Origin: Akkermansia muciniphila
GTDB taxonomy: Bacteria; Verrucomicrobiota; Verrucomicrobiia; Limisphaerales; UBA9464
NCBI GenBank assembly: GCA_945898055.1
Contig: CAMDGV010000026.1
Coordinates: forward strand, 1 to 56,081
Direction: 5' to 3'
Length of the DNA: 56,081 nt
The position numbers were made by a program, and so were the translations under genes. Shown one piece after another: positions 15,829 to 23,738 of this stretch (positions within the stretch are counted from its first letter, which is position 1; each line of letters begins with the position of its first letter). The notes beneath the pieces are model-generated. The model saw only the letters and a program-made list of their open reading frames with translations, was not told the DNA's origin and did not search any database.

Positions 15829-17334
15829 TTAGAAGAGGTAGTTTAGATTCAAGGAAAGAGTGTTTTGCTGGTGGTTGCGTAGAAGCAAATCACTGATCCG
15901 CAGGGCGTGAATAAATTGGAGCGAACTGGTAAATTTTGCAGTAAATGAATGAGTCAGGGTGATTCCGAACTGGTAGAGATCAGTGCCCTGTCCGGGAAGC
16001 GGAATAGCTACGACGCCATTTCCTCGGTCAGTGGCTCCGGGTGGAAAGTAAAAAAGACCTCCAACCCCGTCGTCTACCATCCCAGGAAGCTCAGGCTTGA
16101 AGTATTCGGGTCCGGCCAGTCGGAACACTTCAAGCGGAAGGCTGATCACTGAACCGGAATTGAGGGCATTAATATAGCTGGTATTCGCTTGAACCCCCCA
16201 ATTGGGTGCGGGTGTCCAATTCAAGGCCAAAATGGCACTCAACTCTTCAGTGAAGTTGCTGCCGATCCCGGTATGCATCGCTTTTCCGCCGCTCAGAGAA
16301 TAACTCCATCGCGGTCGAAACTGGTGGGTTATTTGAAAGTCGTAGGTTAAGCCGCTGAAGTCGCTGGTATCGCTGACCTTTCCGTCGTTGTCGAACAGGC
16401 TTATGCTCTGCCGAAGCCCAGCATTGAGGCTAAGATTGTCACTGAAACGAAAGGCTGCCAGAACGCCAACTGAATACGATTGGCTACCGTTTTGGAAGCC
16501 GGTTACAAACGTGTCTTGGGCGGCACTTCCGGATAAACCGACCGTCCATCTGGGATCGAGACGACGGAATAACGAAGAGGAGAGGGTGTGAGAGTTTCGA
16601 TCCAGATTGTTATAAGAGCCGGCGAGTCCTCGGTCGAGACCGAAGCTGTAGCCACCTTGGAGGGAGAGATCTTCAGTGATGATCCAAGAGGCCGAGAACC
16701 CACTCTGGTTTGAGATTCTCCGAAAAACCGATGATTCTGGGGAACCCGAGCTGATAAATTCGGGGCGATCAATGAGTTCACCTGGGGTGGATGTCCGGTT
16801 GAAAAGAGCGATTCTAATTTTCTCCAGCAGGATGGCCCAAGAAAGGCTCGAGTTTGGAGTTATCGTCAGCGCATCCATCCCAGTCTGCACAAAATGTTTT
16901 TGGTAGCCGATTCCGACATCAATTTGCAGTGCGTTCAGTTCGGTGATAGGCCACAGGATGGCCGTACTTAGAAGCGGGCTTATTACAAAATCATCGGAAG
17001 GGCCGAGTGAGTTACTTGTCGCCAACGCATTATCCGTGTAGGTGAAGGCTGTGGCCGCAGAAAAACGGGCGGAAGCCGTACCTAGTCGCATCGTATACGG
17101 GATTGATTTCTTGGCTTGATTTGGGATTGATTGATACGGGGTCGCATCCAGATTTTGAATCGCATAATCCGCACTGGGATCCTCGGAGGGAACTAGACTC
17201 TTTTGATCACTCGATTGAGAGGTAGCAGGGAGCACAAAAATAAGGCCGCACACGATGGACGAGTTTCGGCGCCAACCGAAAATGCCACTTCTTAATGATT
17301 TAATGTCATCGCTTCTAATTGATACGTTACCCAT
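15829..17334 (-). CDS. Outer-membrane beta-barrel protein of the polysaccharide cluster
   Basis: This 501-residue protein has a hydrophobic export segment near residues 25-40 (SSIVCGLIFVLPATSQS). The rest is rich in alternating, aromatic-ended strands (WAILLEKIRIALFNRTS, WSYSLSGG, FGITLTHSF) and finishes LSLNLNYLF, a typical barrel-ending signature with terminal Phe. It resembles the putative barrels that accompany Wza/Wzc genes in Verrucomicrobia and Planctomycetes. Its likely role is an outer-membrane pore or scaffold for polysaccharide export. It is the first gene of the unit. The start is uncertain because the leader before the signal is basic and long. Confidence 0.72.
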   Translation of the reverse strand: MGNVSIRSDDIKSLRSGIFGWRRNSSIVCGLIFVLPATSQSSDQKSLVPSEDPSADYAIQNLDATPYQSIPNQAKKSIPYTMRLGTASARFSAATAFTYTDNALATSNSLGPSDDFVISPLLSTAILWPITELNALQIDVGIGYQKHFVQTGMDALTITPNSSLSWAILLEKIRIALFNRTSTPGELIDRPEFISSGSPESSVFRRISNQSGFSASWIITEDLSLQGGYSFGLDRGLAGSYNNLDRNSHTLSSSLFRRLDPRWTVGLSGSAAQDTFVTGFQNGSQSYSVGVLAAFRFSDNLSLNAGLRQSISLFDNDGKVSDTSDFSGLTYDFQITHQFRPRWSYSLSGGKAMHTGIGSNFTEELSAILALNWTPAPNWGVQANTSYINALNSGSVISLPLEVFRLAGPEYFKPELPGMVDDGVGGLFYFPPGATDRGNGVVAIPLPGQGTDLYQFGITLTHSFTAKFTSSLQFIHALRISDLLLRNHQQNTLSLNLNYLF

Positions 17335-17456
17335 ACGACGTGGCGAGTTGCTCTCAGGCGCCTAGGATTCCTTTCGAACCTCGACTAGTCTGGAACTGCA
17401 CGGTTTGGAATTGTAAAACGGAAGGCGACTAAATTCACTAAGAATTGACTGGATGA

Positions 17457-19229
17457 TTAGGCTAAAGAAATGTAATCGGACTTTTTCTTGGATGAACTAG
17501 CTCCAATTATCCTCGCATAATAACCACTTGCACTCAGTAATTCCTCAGGGCGCCCCTCTTCCTCAATTCGTCCATTTTGAATGACAATAATCCGATCTGC
17601 CCTTCGAAGGGTCTCTAATCGGTGCGCCACAATCAGCGTTGTTCGTCCCTGTGCTAATCGGTGCACTGCGGCCATGACTTGTTGCTCGCTGTCGGTATCG
17701 AGTGCACTGGTAGGTTCGTCTAACAGCAACACAGGGGCGTCCCGTAGAAAGGCTCGGGCTAGGTTGATCCTTTGCTTTTCTCCCGTGCTCAGCCGGGGCG
17801 CTCCGTCTCCTACCAGCGTCTCGTAGCCATCAGGCAGGCAAGTGATAAAGTCGTGCGCACTCGCCGCCTTGGCCGCCGCTTCGATTTCAGCTTGGGTTGC
17901 TCCCTTTCGGGCAAAGCCAATGTTTTCCCCAACGGTTGCTGGAAACAAAAGAGGCTCCTGAAGAACGAGCGATATTTTCTCTCGTAAGGCCTCCCGTCGA
18001 AAGGTGTTCAGCGGGACTCCGTTCCAACGTACCTGCCCGGAATTAGGTTCAAGGAATCGAGGAATCATCTGGAGAAAAGTCGATTTACCGGCGCCACTCG
18101 GCCCGATGATTGCCACGGTCTCGCCAGCAACAAGACGTAGACTAAGCCCGTTGAGAACAACGCAGTCCGGGCGATAGCTAAAGGTGACGTCATCAAATTC
18201 CAAAGAGACTCCAATCTCTGTGGGAACCTCTGTGGTGCCGTCCCCTGATTCCGTCGATTCATTAAGAAGGTCGAGAATTCGTTCAGCTCCGGCTCGGGCA
18301 CTAGCAAGGGTACCGCCGACCGTGGACAGTTGATTCAGGGGCTCATAAAGTTGAGCTAAGTACGCTAAAAATATGAGCATTTGGCCGGCGGTGAGTCGTC
18401 CCTCAAGAACTTCTTTGGAGGCCACCGCGATAATAGCTGCAGTCCCTCCAGCAAGGACGATCGCAACAAGGGTCAGGTATTGAATTTCAACTTTGTGCTG
18501 GCGCCACCGTGCCCGCAAGGCTTCAGCGGTCTTGACCGAAAAAGCGGCAGTTTCGCCCCTTTCTCGGTTGAGGATTTGGATCAACTGTAAGTTTGCAACC
18601 AGTTGTTGGACTGTAGACGCAATGCTGGCGTCCGCTTTTTGCGCGCTATTTGCCTCCCTGCTCAGTTGCGGGCCTGCAAGTCGGATTAAAATGACCAGCA
18701 TTGGCACGGTTACCAAGGCGACCCCGGTTAGCATCCTATTCACTTGCCATAAAACCACAGCCATGCTGACGACTCCAGTTAATGCGGCGAGCACGGTAAA
18801 AAGCCCTTGATTAAGGACGGTCTGAAAGGAGTAGGTATCCCATGTCGCTCGATAAATTAGGTCGCCCGATTGCGATCCGATCAACCTTCGTAGAGATAAT
18901 TTAAGTAGCCGATCGAAGACGGCGTTTCGCACCCGAGCAAGGCCACGTAATCCTGTTGAGATGACCACGGCATGGAGGGCTGCATGAGCCAAGGCATGCA
19001 GGAGAGAGAGGCCGACAAGATAGCCGGAATAAACCAGGATTTGGGACCAAACAGCCGCCGTATCTGTGCTGGTTTGATTTCGGAAAAGTAGATCAAAAAC
19101 CCAAGCCAAGGGCCATGGCTTCAAGAGGGCGGAAGCTGTAGTCACTGCCAGAATGAGGCACGCCACCACTCCACGCCAGCTCTCCTTTCGGTAAAACCGC
19201 AGCACTTGAATCAACCAGTGTCGCGACAT
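17457..19229 (-). CDS. ABC exporter, fused permease-ATPase (MsbA-like)
   Basis: This 590-residue half-transporter has an N-terminal six-helix ABC transmembrane domain (about residues 15-320). The nucleotide-binding domain shows Walker A GPSGAGKST, Q-loop LVLQEPLLF, signature LSTGEKQR, Walker B PVLLLDEPTSALD and the H-loop IVAHRL. It works as a homodimer, exporting lipid-linked or amphipathic molecules. It lies 32 bases downstream of kdsB, the Kdo-activating enzyme. This neighbourhood favours a role in lipid A or surface-glycan transport, which is inference from context. The true start gives MSRHWLIQVLRFYRKE, an amphipathic lead before the first helix. Confidence 0.87.
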   Translation of the reverse strand: MSRHWLIQVLRFYRKESWRGVVACLILAVTTASALLKPWPLAWVFDLLFRNQTSTDTAAVWSQILVYSGYLVGLSLLHALAHAALHAVVISTGLRGLARVRNAVFDRLLKLSLRRLIGSQSGDLIYRATWDTYSFQTVLNQGLFTVLAALTGVVSMAVVLWQVNRMLTGVALVTVPMLVILIRLAGPQLSREANSAQKADASIASTVQQLVANLQLIQILNRERGETAAFSVKTAEALRARWRQHKVEIQYLTLVAIVLAGGTAAIIAVASKEVLEGRLTAGQMLIFLAYLAQLYEPLNQLSTVGGTLASARAGAERILDLLNESTESGDGTTEVPTEIGVSLEFDDVTFSYRPDCVVLNGLSLRLVAGETVAIIGPSGAGKSTFLQMIPRFLEPNSGQVRWNGVPLNTFRREALREKISLVLQEPLLFPATVGENIGFARKGATQAEIEAAAKAASAHDFITCLPDGYETLVGDGAPRLSTGEKQRINLARAFLRDAPVLLLDEPTSALDTDSEQQVMAAVHRLAQGRTTLIVAHRLETLRRADRIIVIQNGRIEEEGRPEELLSASGYYARIIGASSSKKKSDYISLA

Positions 19230-19261
19230 CTCATTTTCTTTCTTTGGTTGGCCCTGAAACT

Positions 19262-20011
19262 TTAAACGTAAGAGTGACTTCGGAGCACGGCCTCCACCCG
19301 GGCGACATCGCTCGGAAGATCGACCCCAATGCTATCGTGATAAACCTGAGCTACCGAAATCTCGATTCCGTTTTCCAAAGCCCGAAGTTGTTCCAACTTT
19401 TCTGCTGCTTCCAGAGAAGAAACGGGGAAACGAACGAGGCGCAGCAATGTTTCGCGTCGAAAGCCGTAAATTCCCAAATGTTTTTGGAAAGGAAATGCGG
19501 CCAACTGGAGCTCCGACGGTTGCGTCGCGAAATCCCGGAGGTAGGGAAGAGTGCGTCGCGAAAAATAAAGCGCCCGCCCGTTCCTCCCAGTGACCACCTT
19601 GACGACATTGGGGTTCTCATATTCCTGAATATCCCGAATCGCCACACTAGCAGTGCTCATCTCGGAGTCGTTCAAGGCTTCGGCGACCGCGTCTATGACC
19701 TGGGGGTCTATGAGCGGTTCGTCTCCTTGAATGTTAATATAGCCGTCCGCTGGGATCCGCTCCGCGACCTCTGCAATTCTGTCCGTTCCGCTCGAATGAT
19801 CCGCACGGGTCATTTCCACACGACAGCAATCTTGCGCGACTTCAGCGATCCGAGCGTCGTCAGTGGCGACGATAATCTCTGAGAGAGATTTTGCTTGGCG
19901 GCACCGTTCCACCACCCATTGGATCAGGGGTCTTCCGCCGATGAGATGGAGCGGTTTTCCCGGAAAGCGAGTTGACGCATACCGTGCTGGAATAACTCCG
20001 ATAAGTTTCAT
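19262..20011 (-). CDS. kdsB: 3-deoxy-manno-octulosonate cytidylyltransferase
   Basis: KdsB activates Kdo with CTP to CMP-Kdo for the inner core of lipopolysaccharide, so the organism probably makes an LPS-type outer membrane. The N-terminal nucleotide-binding motif is IGVIPARYASTRFPGKPL. NIQGDEPLIDP carries the metal-binding aspartate, and KHLGIYGFR and LRALENGIEI follow as in the family. The ATG at 20011 gives 249 residues, the family's usual size. An upstream in-frame ATG at 20110 would add a basic 33-residue leader and is rejected. It is divergent from the DUF4236 gene and probably co-transcribed with the ABC exporter. Confidence 0.93.
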   Translation of the reverse strand: MKLIGVIPARYASTRFPGKPLHLIGGRPLIQWVVERCRQAKSLSEIIVATDDARIAEVAQDCCRVEMTRADHSSGTDRIAEVAERIPADGYINIQGDEPLIDPQVIDAVAEALNDSEMSTASVAIRDIQEYENPNVVKVVTGRNGRALYFSRRTLPYLRDFATQPSELQLAAFPFQKHLGIYGFRRETLLRLVRFPVSSLEAAEKLEQLRALENGIEISVAQVYHDSIGVDLPSDVARVEAVLRSHSYV

Positions 20012-20132
20012 CGTAAAAAGGGTAACTGTTGCGCGGCGAGATTTCGATTTTCGAATTTTAAATCCGGCGATGAGGAGATCACGCTCGACCAATTCATCAC
20101 GGTGTCTCACCCTAATCTTGGTTTTAGACTCT

Positions 20133-20396
20133 ATGGGATTTTCCTATCGCAAATCTGTTAGCGTAGGCCCTTTTCGTGTCAATGCGAGTACTTCGGGGGT
20201 CGGTTGGTCCGTCGGTGGTAAAGGATTTCGTACGGGGGTCTCGGCTCGGGGTCGTCGTTATTCGACATTTTCCCTCCCTGGAACGGGTCTGAGCTATCGG
20301 ACCGCTGGAGGTAATGGATGCCTTTTGGCAGGTTTGCTCGGGCTCGGTGGGGCATCGGGGATTCTTTGGGTGACTGTGCGTTGGATGAGCACCTGA
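20133..20396 (+). CDS. DUF4236 domain protein
   Basis: This 87-residue protein begins MGFSYRKSVSVGPFRVN and continues STSGVGWSVGGKG and SLPGTGLSYR. That is the DUF4236 signature, usually GFRFRKSxKLGPGxRLNxSKSG...PGTGLSY. A hydrophobic segment (LLAGLLGLGGASGILWVTV) at the end may anchor it in the membrane. The function of the family is unknown. The start at 20133 is set by the domain, although the frame is open further upstream. It is divergent from kdsB with about 120 bases between them. Confidence 0.82.
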   Translation: MGFSYRKSVSVGPFRVNASTSGVGWSVGGKGFRTGVSARGRRYSTFSLPGTGLSYRTAGGNGCLLAGLLGLGGASGILWVTVRWMST

Positions 20397-20441
20397 CTTT
20401 GAACTTAAATCGGTCGTTGATTTGTAAATTTAAGACTTAAT

Positions 20442-20753
20442 ATGACACCGCTGCATTGGAGTCGCACCGTCCGTACTTCTTCCTCAGAACGCTTTCTCGG
20501 ACGGCACAACGGCCGTGACGTGGCGGCTGTCGACCTGCATCATTTGCCGAATGGGACAGTGACTGGAACGGTAATTTTATTGAAAGAAGCCGGTTGGACT
20601 GAAGCCCAAGTGCCTAGTCTTTTGACTCAACTCGATGAGGAGCTTCTTCCGGGTGTGGATCTCGATTCAGGTGGGCTTAGCTTTACGGTTGTTCTTGGGG
20701 AAGTTCTGGGAAACTTCGAAGCGTCGCAGCCCGTTTTACCAAATCTTTCCTGA
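20442..20753 (+). CDS. Hypothetical protein, 103 residues
   Basis: I do not recognise this protein. It reads as a small soluble protein with a plausible alpha/beta alternation: a VAAVDLHHLPNGTVTGTVILL strand pair, an acidic helix (EAQVPSLLTQLDEELLPGVDL) and a final hydrophobic strand (LSFTVVLGEVL). Reasons to take it as a gene are its codon usage like its neighbours, its position 45 bases after the DUF4236 gene on the same strand, and the lack of a better frame opposite. It may be co-transcribed with the DUF4236 gene. Confidence 0.6.
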   Translation: MTPLHWSRTVRTSSSERFLGRHNGRDVAAVDLHHLPNGTVTGTVILLKEAGWTEAQVPSLLTQLDEELLPGVDLDSGGLSFTVVLGEVLGNFEASQPVLPNLS

Positions 20754-21009
20754 TCAAATGCGTTAAACTCAGAATTATGACAGCCACTCGTGTGCTGACC
20801 GTTAGGTCCCTTGCTGAATAAGCACTTGTTTTCGGGAGCCTGTTGGAGTTTGGCCAAAAGGTTAGAAACCCTGAATGCGCCATCGGTAGGGTTATAGGTT
20901 TGCAGTAAGCTCAGTTTGATCAATGCCAATGGGATCGGAAATTGTTTTTCAACGGAATGAGTCACCGCCATGGGTCGCTAGTGGCAGGCTCCAACCAGCC
21001 CCGGTTCGT

Positions 21010-21276
21010 TTACCGCAATCGTCTTAAGCACAATCGCTCGGAAGTCCTTGCCCCCTCTTTTTGTGATCTTCGTGATCTGAGGAGGGAAAGGTCTCCCGGC
21101 AACATTTGTTGGGCGGTTTTCAGAAAAATAGGATGCTGCTCAGGCAGGACCAGGCTGTAGTCCCCGCCTTTTTCGTTGAGGATCTGACGTGCCGTCGGGT
21201 GCTCCGGGCGTTTCCCATCTAATTGGATGACCGCTGGCTCTATAAGCGGTGGCTCGGACGATGTGGGGATCCACAA
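21010..21276 (-). pseudogene. ISAs1-like transposase, central fragment
   Basis: The minus-strand frame contains AVIQLDGKRPEHPTARQIL and NEKGGDYSLVLPEQHPIF. This matches the central DDE region of ISAs1/H-repeat transposases, whose consensus reads like VTxDALHTQxxTAxxIVExGGDYLLxVKxNQP. The N-terminal and C-terminal parts are absent nearby. A C-terminal fragment of the same family lies at 29437-29697 on the other strand. Confidence 0.55.
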
Positions 21277-21601
21277 AAGTCTCGGCCCTCACCATGGGAT
21301 GACAGTACTCCTTCTACCAATCTGCGCAGTGGCGTTCTATTCAATCAGGGCCAACCGGTCACCATTGGCGTTGGTGACGACGTAACGCAATGGTTCAACG
21401 ACGATGGACGGCCTCTTGCCACCCCAAAAGTGTGAAATATTTGAAACCAAACATTTCACTAAATCGCAATCTATCCCGATTTCTTTGTGGGTTGAGGTAG
21501 CCCTGTGTCCTTCTGCGCCTCATTTAAGCTTCGAATGCTATTTGATCATCCGATTAGATTTCTCAAAATTCCCCTTTTAGGATTCTCCCTCCTTCTTCAT
21601 C

Positions 21602-21607
21602 TATAAT
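21602..21607 (+). promoter_or_regulatory. Candidate -10 box close to the DUF3293 start
   Basis: A consensus TATAAT ends nine bases before the ATG at 21617. If used, transcription would begin at about 21614-21617 and the message would be leaderless or nearly so. No good -35 element stands at the right distance, so this is a weak call. Confidence 0.35.
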
Positions 21608-21616
21608 TGGCAGCGC

Positions 21617-22024
21617 ATGATGAGACCCGAGTACTTTGAAGTCTGGTTTGGCTGTTCACTCAACCCGTCTGAGTTGCCCGAACAGTTTGGAGTGGTCACA
21701 GCCTGCAATCCTCAAGGGGAACCACACTCGCCGGAGTGGAATCAAGCGGCTCAAGAACGATTTAGAGAACGGTTGATCAAAATTGCGAACTCACGCGCCA
21801 TCCAAGTGTTTCCAGTCACCGGTGGCTCCTTGGATGGTTCTTATTTAGAACCCGGCTTTGGCATTGGGGGTTTGTCGAGAGAGGAGATCACTCGACTGGG
21901 ATTCGAGTTAGATCAAGAGGCAATTTTTTGGATCGAGCCAAAGGGGACTTGGTTGGTACCCTGCGATGGTTCTCAAGCCATGGCTGTGACGGAATGGAAC
22001 CGTCGACAGCGCCCATCAGATTGA
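21617..22024 (+). CDS. DUF3293 domain protein
   Basis: This 135-residue cytoplasmic protein has features of DUF3293: an early aromatic stretch (YFEVWFG), then FGVVTACNPQGEP, a central glycine-rich SLDGSYLEPGFGI, and LGFELDQEAIFWIEPKGTWLVPC near the end, matching the family's RFGQNAIFW-type motif. The biochemical role of the family is unknown. Two consecutive ATGs open the gene, and a TATAAT lies just upstream. It is convergent with the DUF1080 gene, 17 bases away. Confidence 0.75.
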   Translation: MMRPEYFEVWFGCSLNPSELPEQFGVVTACNPQGEPHSPEWNQAAQERFRERLIKIANSRAIQVFPVTGGSLDGSYLEPGFGIGGLSREEITRLGFELDQEAIFWIEPKGTWLVPCDGSQAMAVTEWNRRQRPSD

Positions 22025-22041
22025 GAGAAGGATTGAGATGT

Positions 22042-22845
22042 TTATTCAGGGCGATCGTAGACCCCAAGCGGGCGGATCCAAATATTGCGGAAACGAACCG
22101 GATCGCCGTGATCCTGCAAACGGATTGGGCCTGTTCCGTCGTATTTTTTATAAACGGGCACGCTGCGATGACCGGAGGGGCCGATGAATTCCTGTTTGTG
22201 ATGTAATACCACCCCGTTGTGAATGAGAGTCACAGAGGCCTTTCGGGTCACTTTGCCCTCGCTATCAAATAAAGGGCCTTCAAAAGCCAGATCGTAGGTA
22301 TTCCAGTCGCCCGGTTTCTTCATAGCATTCTGCAAGGGCGGCCAGACGCCGTAAAGGCCACCCGCTTGGCCGTCGGCATACGTTTTATTATTGTAGACGT
22401 CCAGCACTTGGATTTCGTAGAGGCCATGGAGAAAGAGGCCCGAATTACCCCGCCCTTGACTCTCACCCTTGGGCGGATTAGGTGCAGACCATTCGAAGTG
22501 CAGTTGGAAATTTCCAAATTTCTCTTTGGTTTGAATATCGCCCGTCCCCTTGACCACCTCGAAGTAGCCATTCTCTACCTTCCAAGAAGGTATGCCGTCT
22601 TTACCGCCCTTCCACTTAGAGAGATCCTTGCCGTCAAAAAGCACGATAGCGTCCGCGGGTGGAGGCGCTTGATGACTAAAACTAGCCCCAGGCTGAACGA
22701 TCGGGGGGTTCGGACGATTTTTATCGTGAACTTTCCACTTCTGGCCTGGGATTTGCGGAGTGTCCTCGTAGCCGACACCAGCGGCGAAAACCGAAGCGGT
22801 CGCCAGCATAAAAGCCAAGGCCGAAAACTGAGTGCGTAATTTCAT
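22042..22845 (-). CDS. Secreted DUF1080 (3-keto-disaccharide hydrolase) family protein
   Basis: This 267-residue protein has a signal peptide (MKLRTQFSALAFMLATASVFA, cleavage near residue 21). The DUF1080 domain contains AIVLFDGKDLSKWKGG, GYFEVVKGTGDIQTKEKFG, FQLHFEWSAP, GNSGLFLHGLYEIQVLD and a C-terminal GPIRLQDHGDPVRFRNIWIRP. The fold is a concanavalin-like beta-sandwich. Some members hydrolyse 3-keto-glycosides produced by oxidation of disaccharides, and the family is strongly expanded in Verrucomicrobiota and Planctomycetota. The substrate is not deducible. It stands alone, with its start set by the signal peptide. Confidence 0.9.
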   Translation of the reverse strand: MKLRTQFSALAFMLATASVFAAGVGYEDTPQIPGQKWKVHDKNRPNPPIVQPGASFSHQAPPPADAIVLFDGKDLSKWKGGKDGIPSWKVENGYFEVVKGTGDIQTKEKFGNFQLHFEWSAPNPPKGESQGRGNSGLFLHGLYEIQVLDVYNNKTYADGQAGGLYGVWPPLQNAMKKPGDWNTYDLAFEGPLFDSEGKVTRKASVTLIHNGVVLHHKQEFIGPSGHRSVPVYKKYDGTGPIRLQDHGDPVRFRNIWIRPLGVYDRPE

Positions 22846-23738
22846 AATTGGGATTCCCTAGGAAGAGTCCAATGTGCGGGAAAAAAGACAATTGTGAAGT
22901 CAGATAACTTTGAGAAAGTCGCGCAGAGACAACAAGCCCCGGGAAATAGCCCCAACGACCTTTCGAACAAAGATCCAGAGTAAGCGTACGCCCAACCCAA
23001 TGCTCCCTCGTTGCCGAAAGTAGGATATTCCACGATCGAAGGCGGGGGCGAAAGTTTGACCAACCGGACTAGCCTTTCGTCGGTTTCCAGTTCCACGGCG
23101 GGAGTTCGGCAACCGTAAGGTTCGTTGCCTGTGGAATTGATAGGAGTTTGCTTTTTGACGCGGAGGGTAAATGGCGTTTCCTCCATCTCGTTGGCGATGT
23201 GTTTGGCACGACTTCAAAGAGAGTGGGTGAGGTCTCACGCAAAGACGCGGAGACGCAAAGGGGGGATGAGGATTGGGAGAAGTATTTCATGGCTTCCTTG
23301 AATCCTTTGCGTCTTAGCGTCTTGAGCGAAGCGGGCGTGAGATTCATAGCGTTTCCGCCGGGGAGGGGAAAAGGCGGATGAGGTCTCTCATATAGCAGGA
23401 ATTTGCTTTCTTGAACTCCGCCTCAAAAGCAAATTCCTATCAATAATCGGTTGGGCCCAACCCTTCGCCCTGCGTAAAGGGGTCAGTTCTCGATATTGGC
23501 TATTCCCCGCCCGGCTTCTTCCGGCGATACAAGAGAAGGTTAAGATAACCGCGCGTGCCCATCGCTAGGCGCTCGGCGATCCACCTCTACCGTCATCGTC
23601 GTCTCCGCCCGCCAGCGCCTTCCTTCGCCCCGCGCCGTTCCTCCGACGCCCGCTCCATCCGTTGCCGCCCAGATTAGAGAATCTGTCCCGCATATTCCCC
23701 AATCAACTTGCAACCCACTGGATGTTCCAAGGATCTCC
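22846..23738. other. Gene-poor region containing dispersed repeat copy B and a REP-like end
   Basis: No credible gene was found. Frames on both strands here are low-complexity products of the repeat at 23228-23447 or of GC-rich filler. At about 23477-23500 the sequence AAAGGGGTCAGTTCTCGATA resembles the GGGTCAG ends of REP-type sequences. A minus-strand frame at 22842-23186 shows slightly protein-like composition (GCRTPAVELETDERLVRLV) but no start or known family. Confidence 0.5.
23228..23447 (-). repeat. Dispersed repeat copy B (inverted relative to copy A)
   Basis: Read on the minus strand it contains GAGACCTCATCCGCC, then GCCCGCTTCGCTCAAGACGC, AAGACGCAAAGGATTCAAGG and a terminal CTTTGCGTCTCC block. 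These are the elements of copy A at 1130-1270, in the same order. Copy B is longer, with an extra duplicated AGCAAATTCCT segment near 23397-23440. Confidence 0.75.

Larger units (their letters stand above)
20754..21616. other. Decayed intergenic region with transposase scrap
   Basis: The only recognisable part is an ISAs1-like transposase fragment on the minus strand (21010-21276, listed separately). Other frames, including 20627-20971 minus and 21223-21435 plus, look partly protein-like (GVGDDVTQWFNDDGRP) but match nothing I know and lack starts. The block looks like insertion debris between small genes. Confidence 0.5.

Noticed and set aside
19244-19882. Plus-strand 212-residue protein
   Set aside because: It lies fully within kdsB on the opposite strand and shows no family motif, while kdsB is canonical.
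22842-23186. Minus-strand 114-residue protein upstream of the DUF1080 gene
   Set aside because: Its composition is slightly protein-like, but it overlaps the DUF1080 start and is next to a dispersed repeat. No start signal or known domain is visible.
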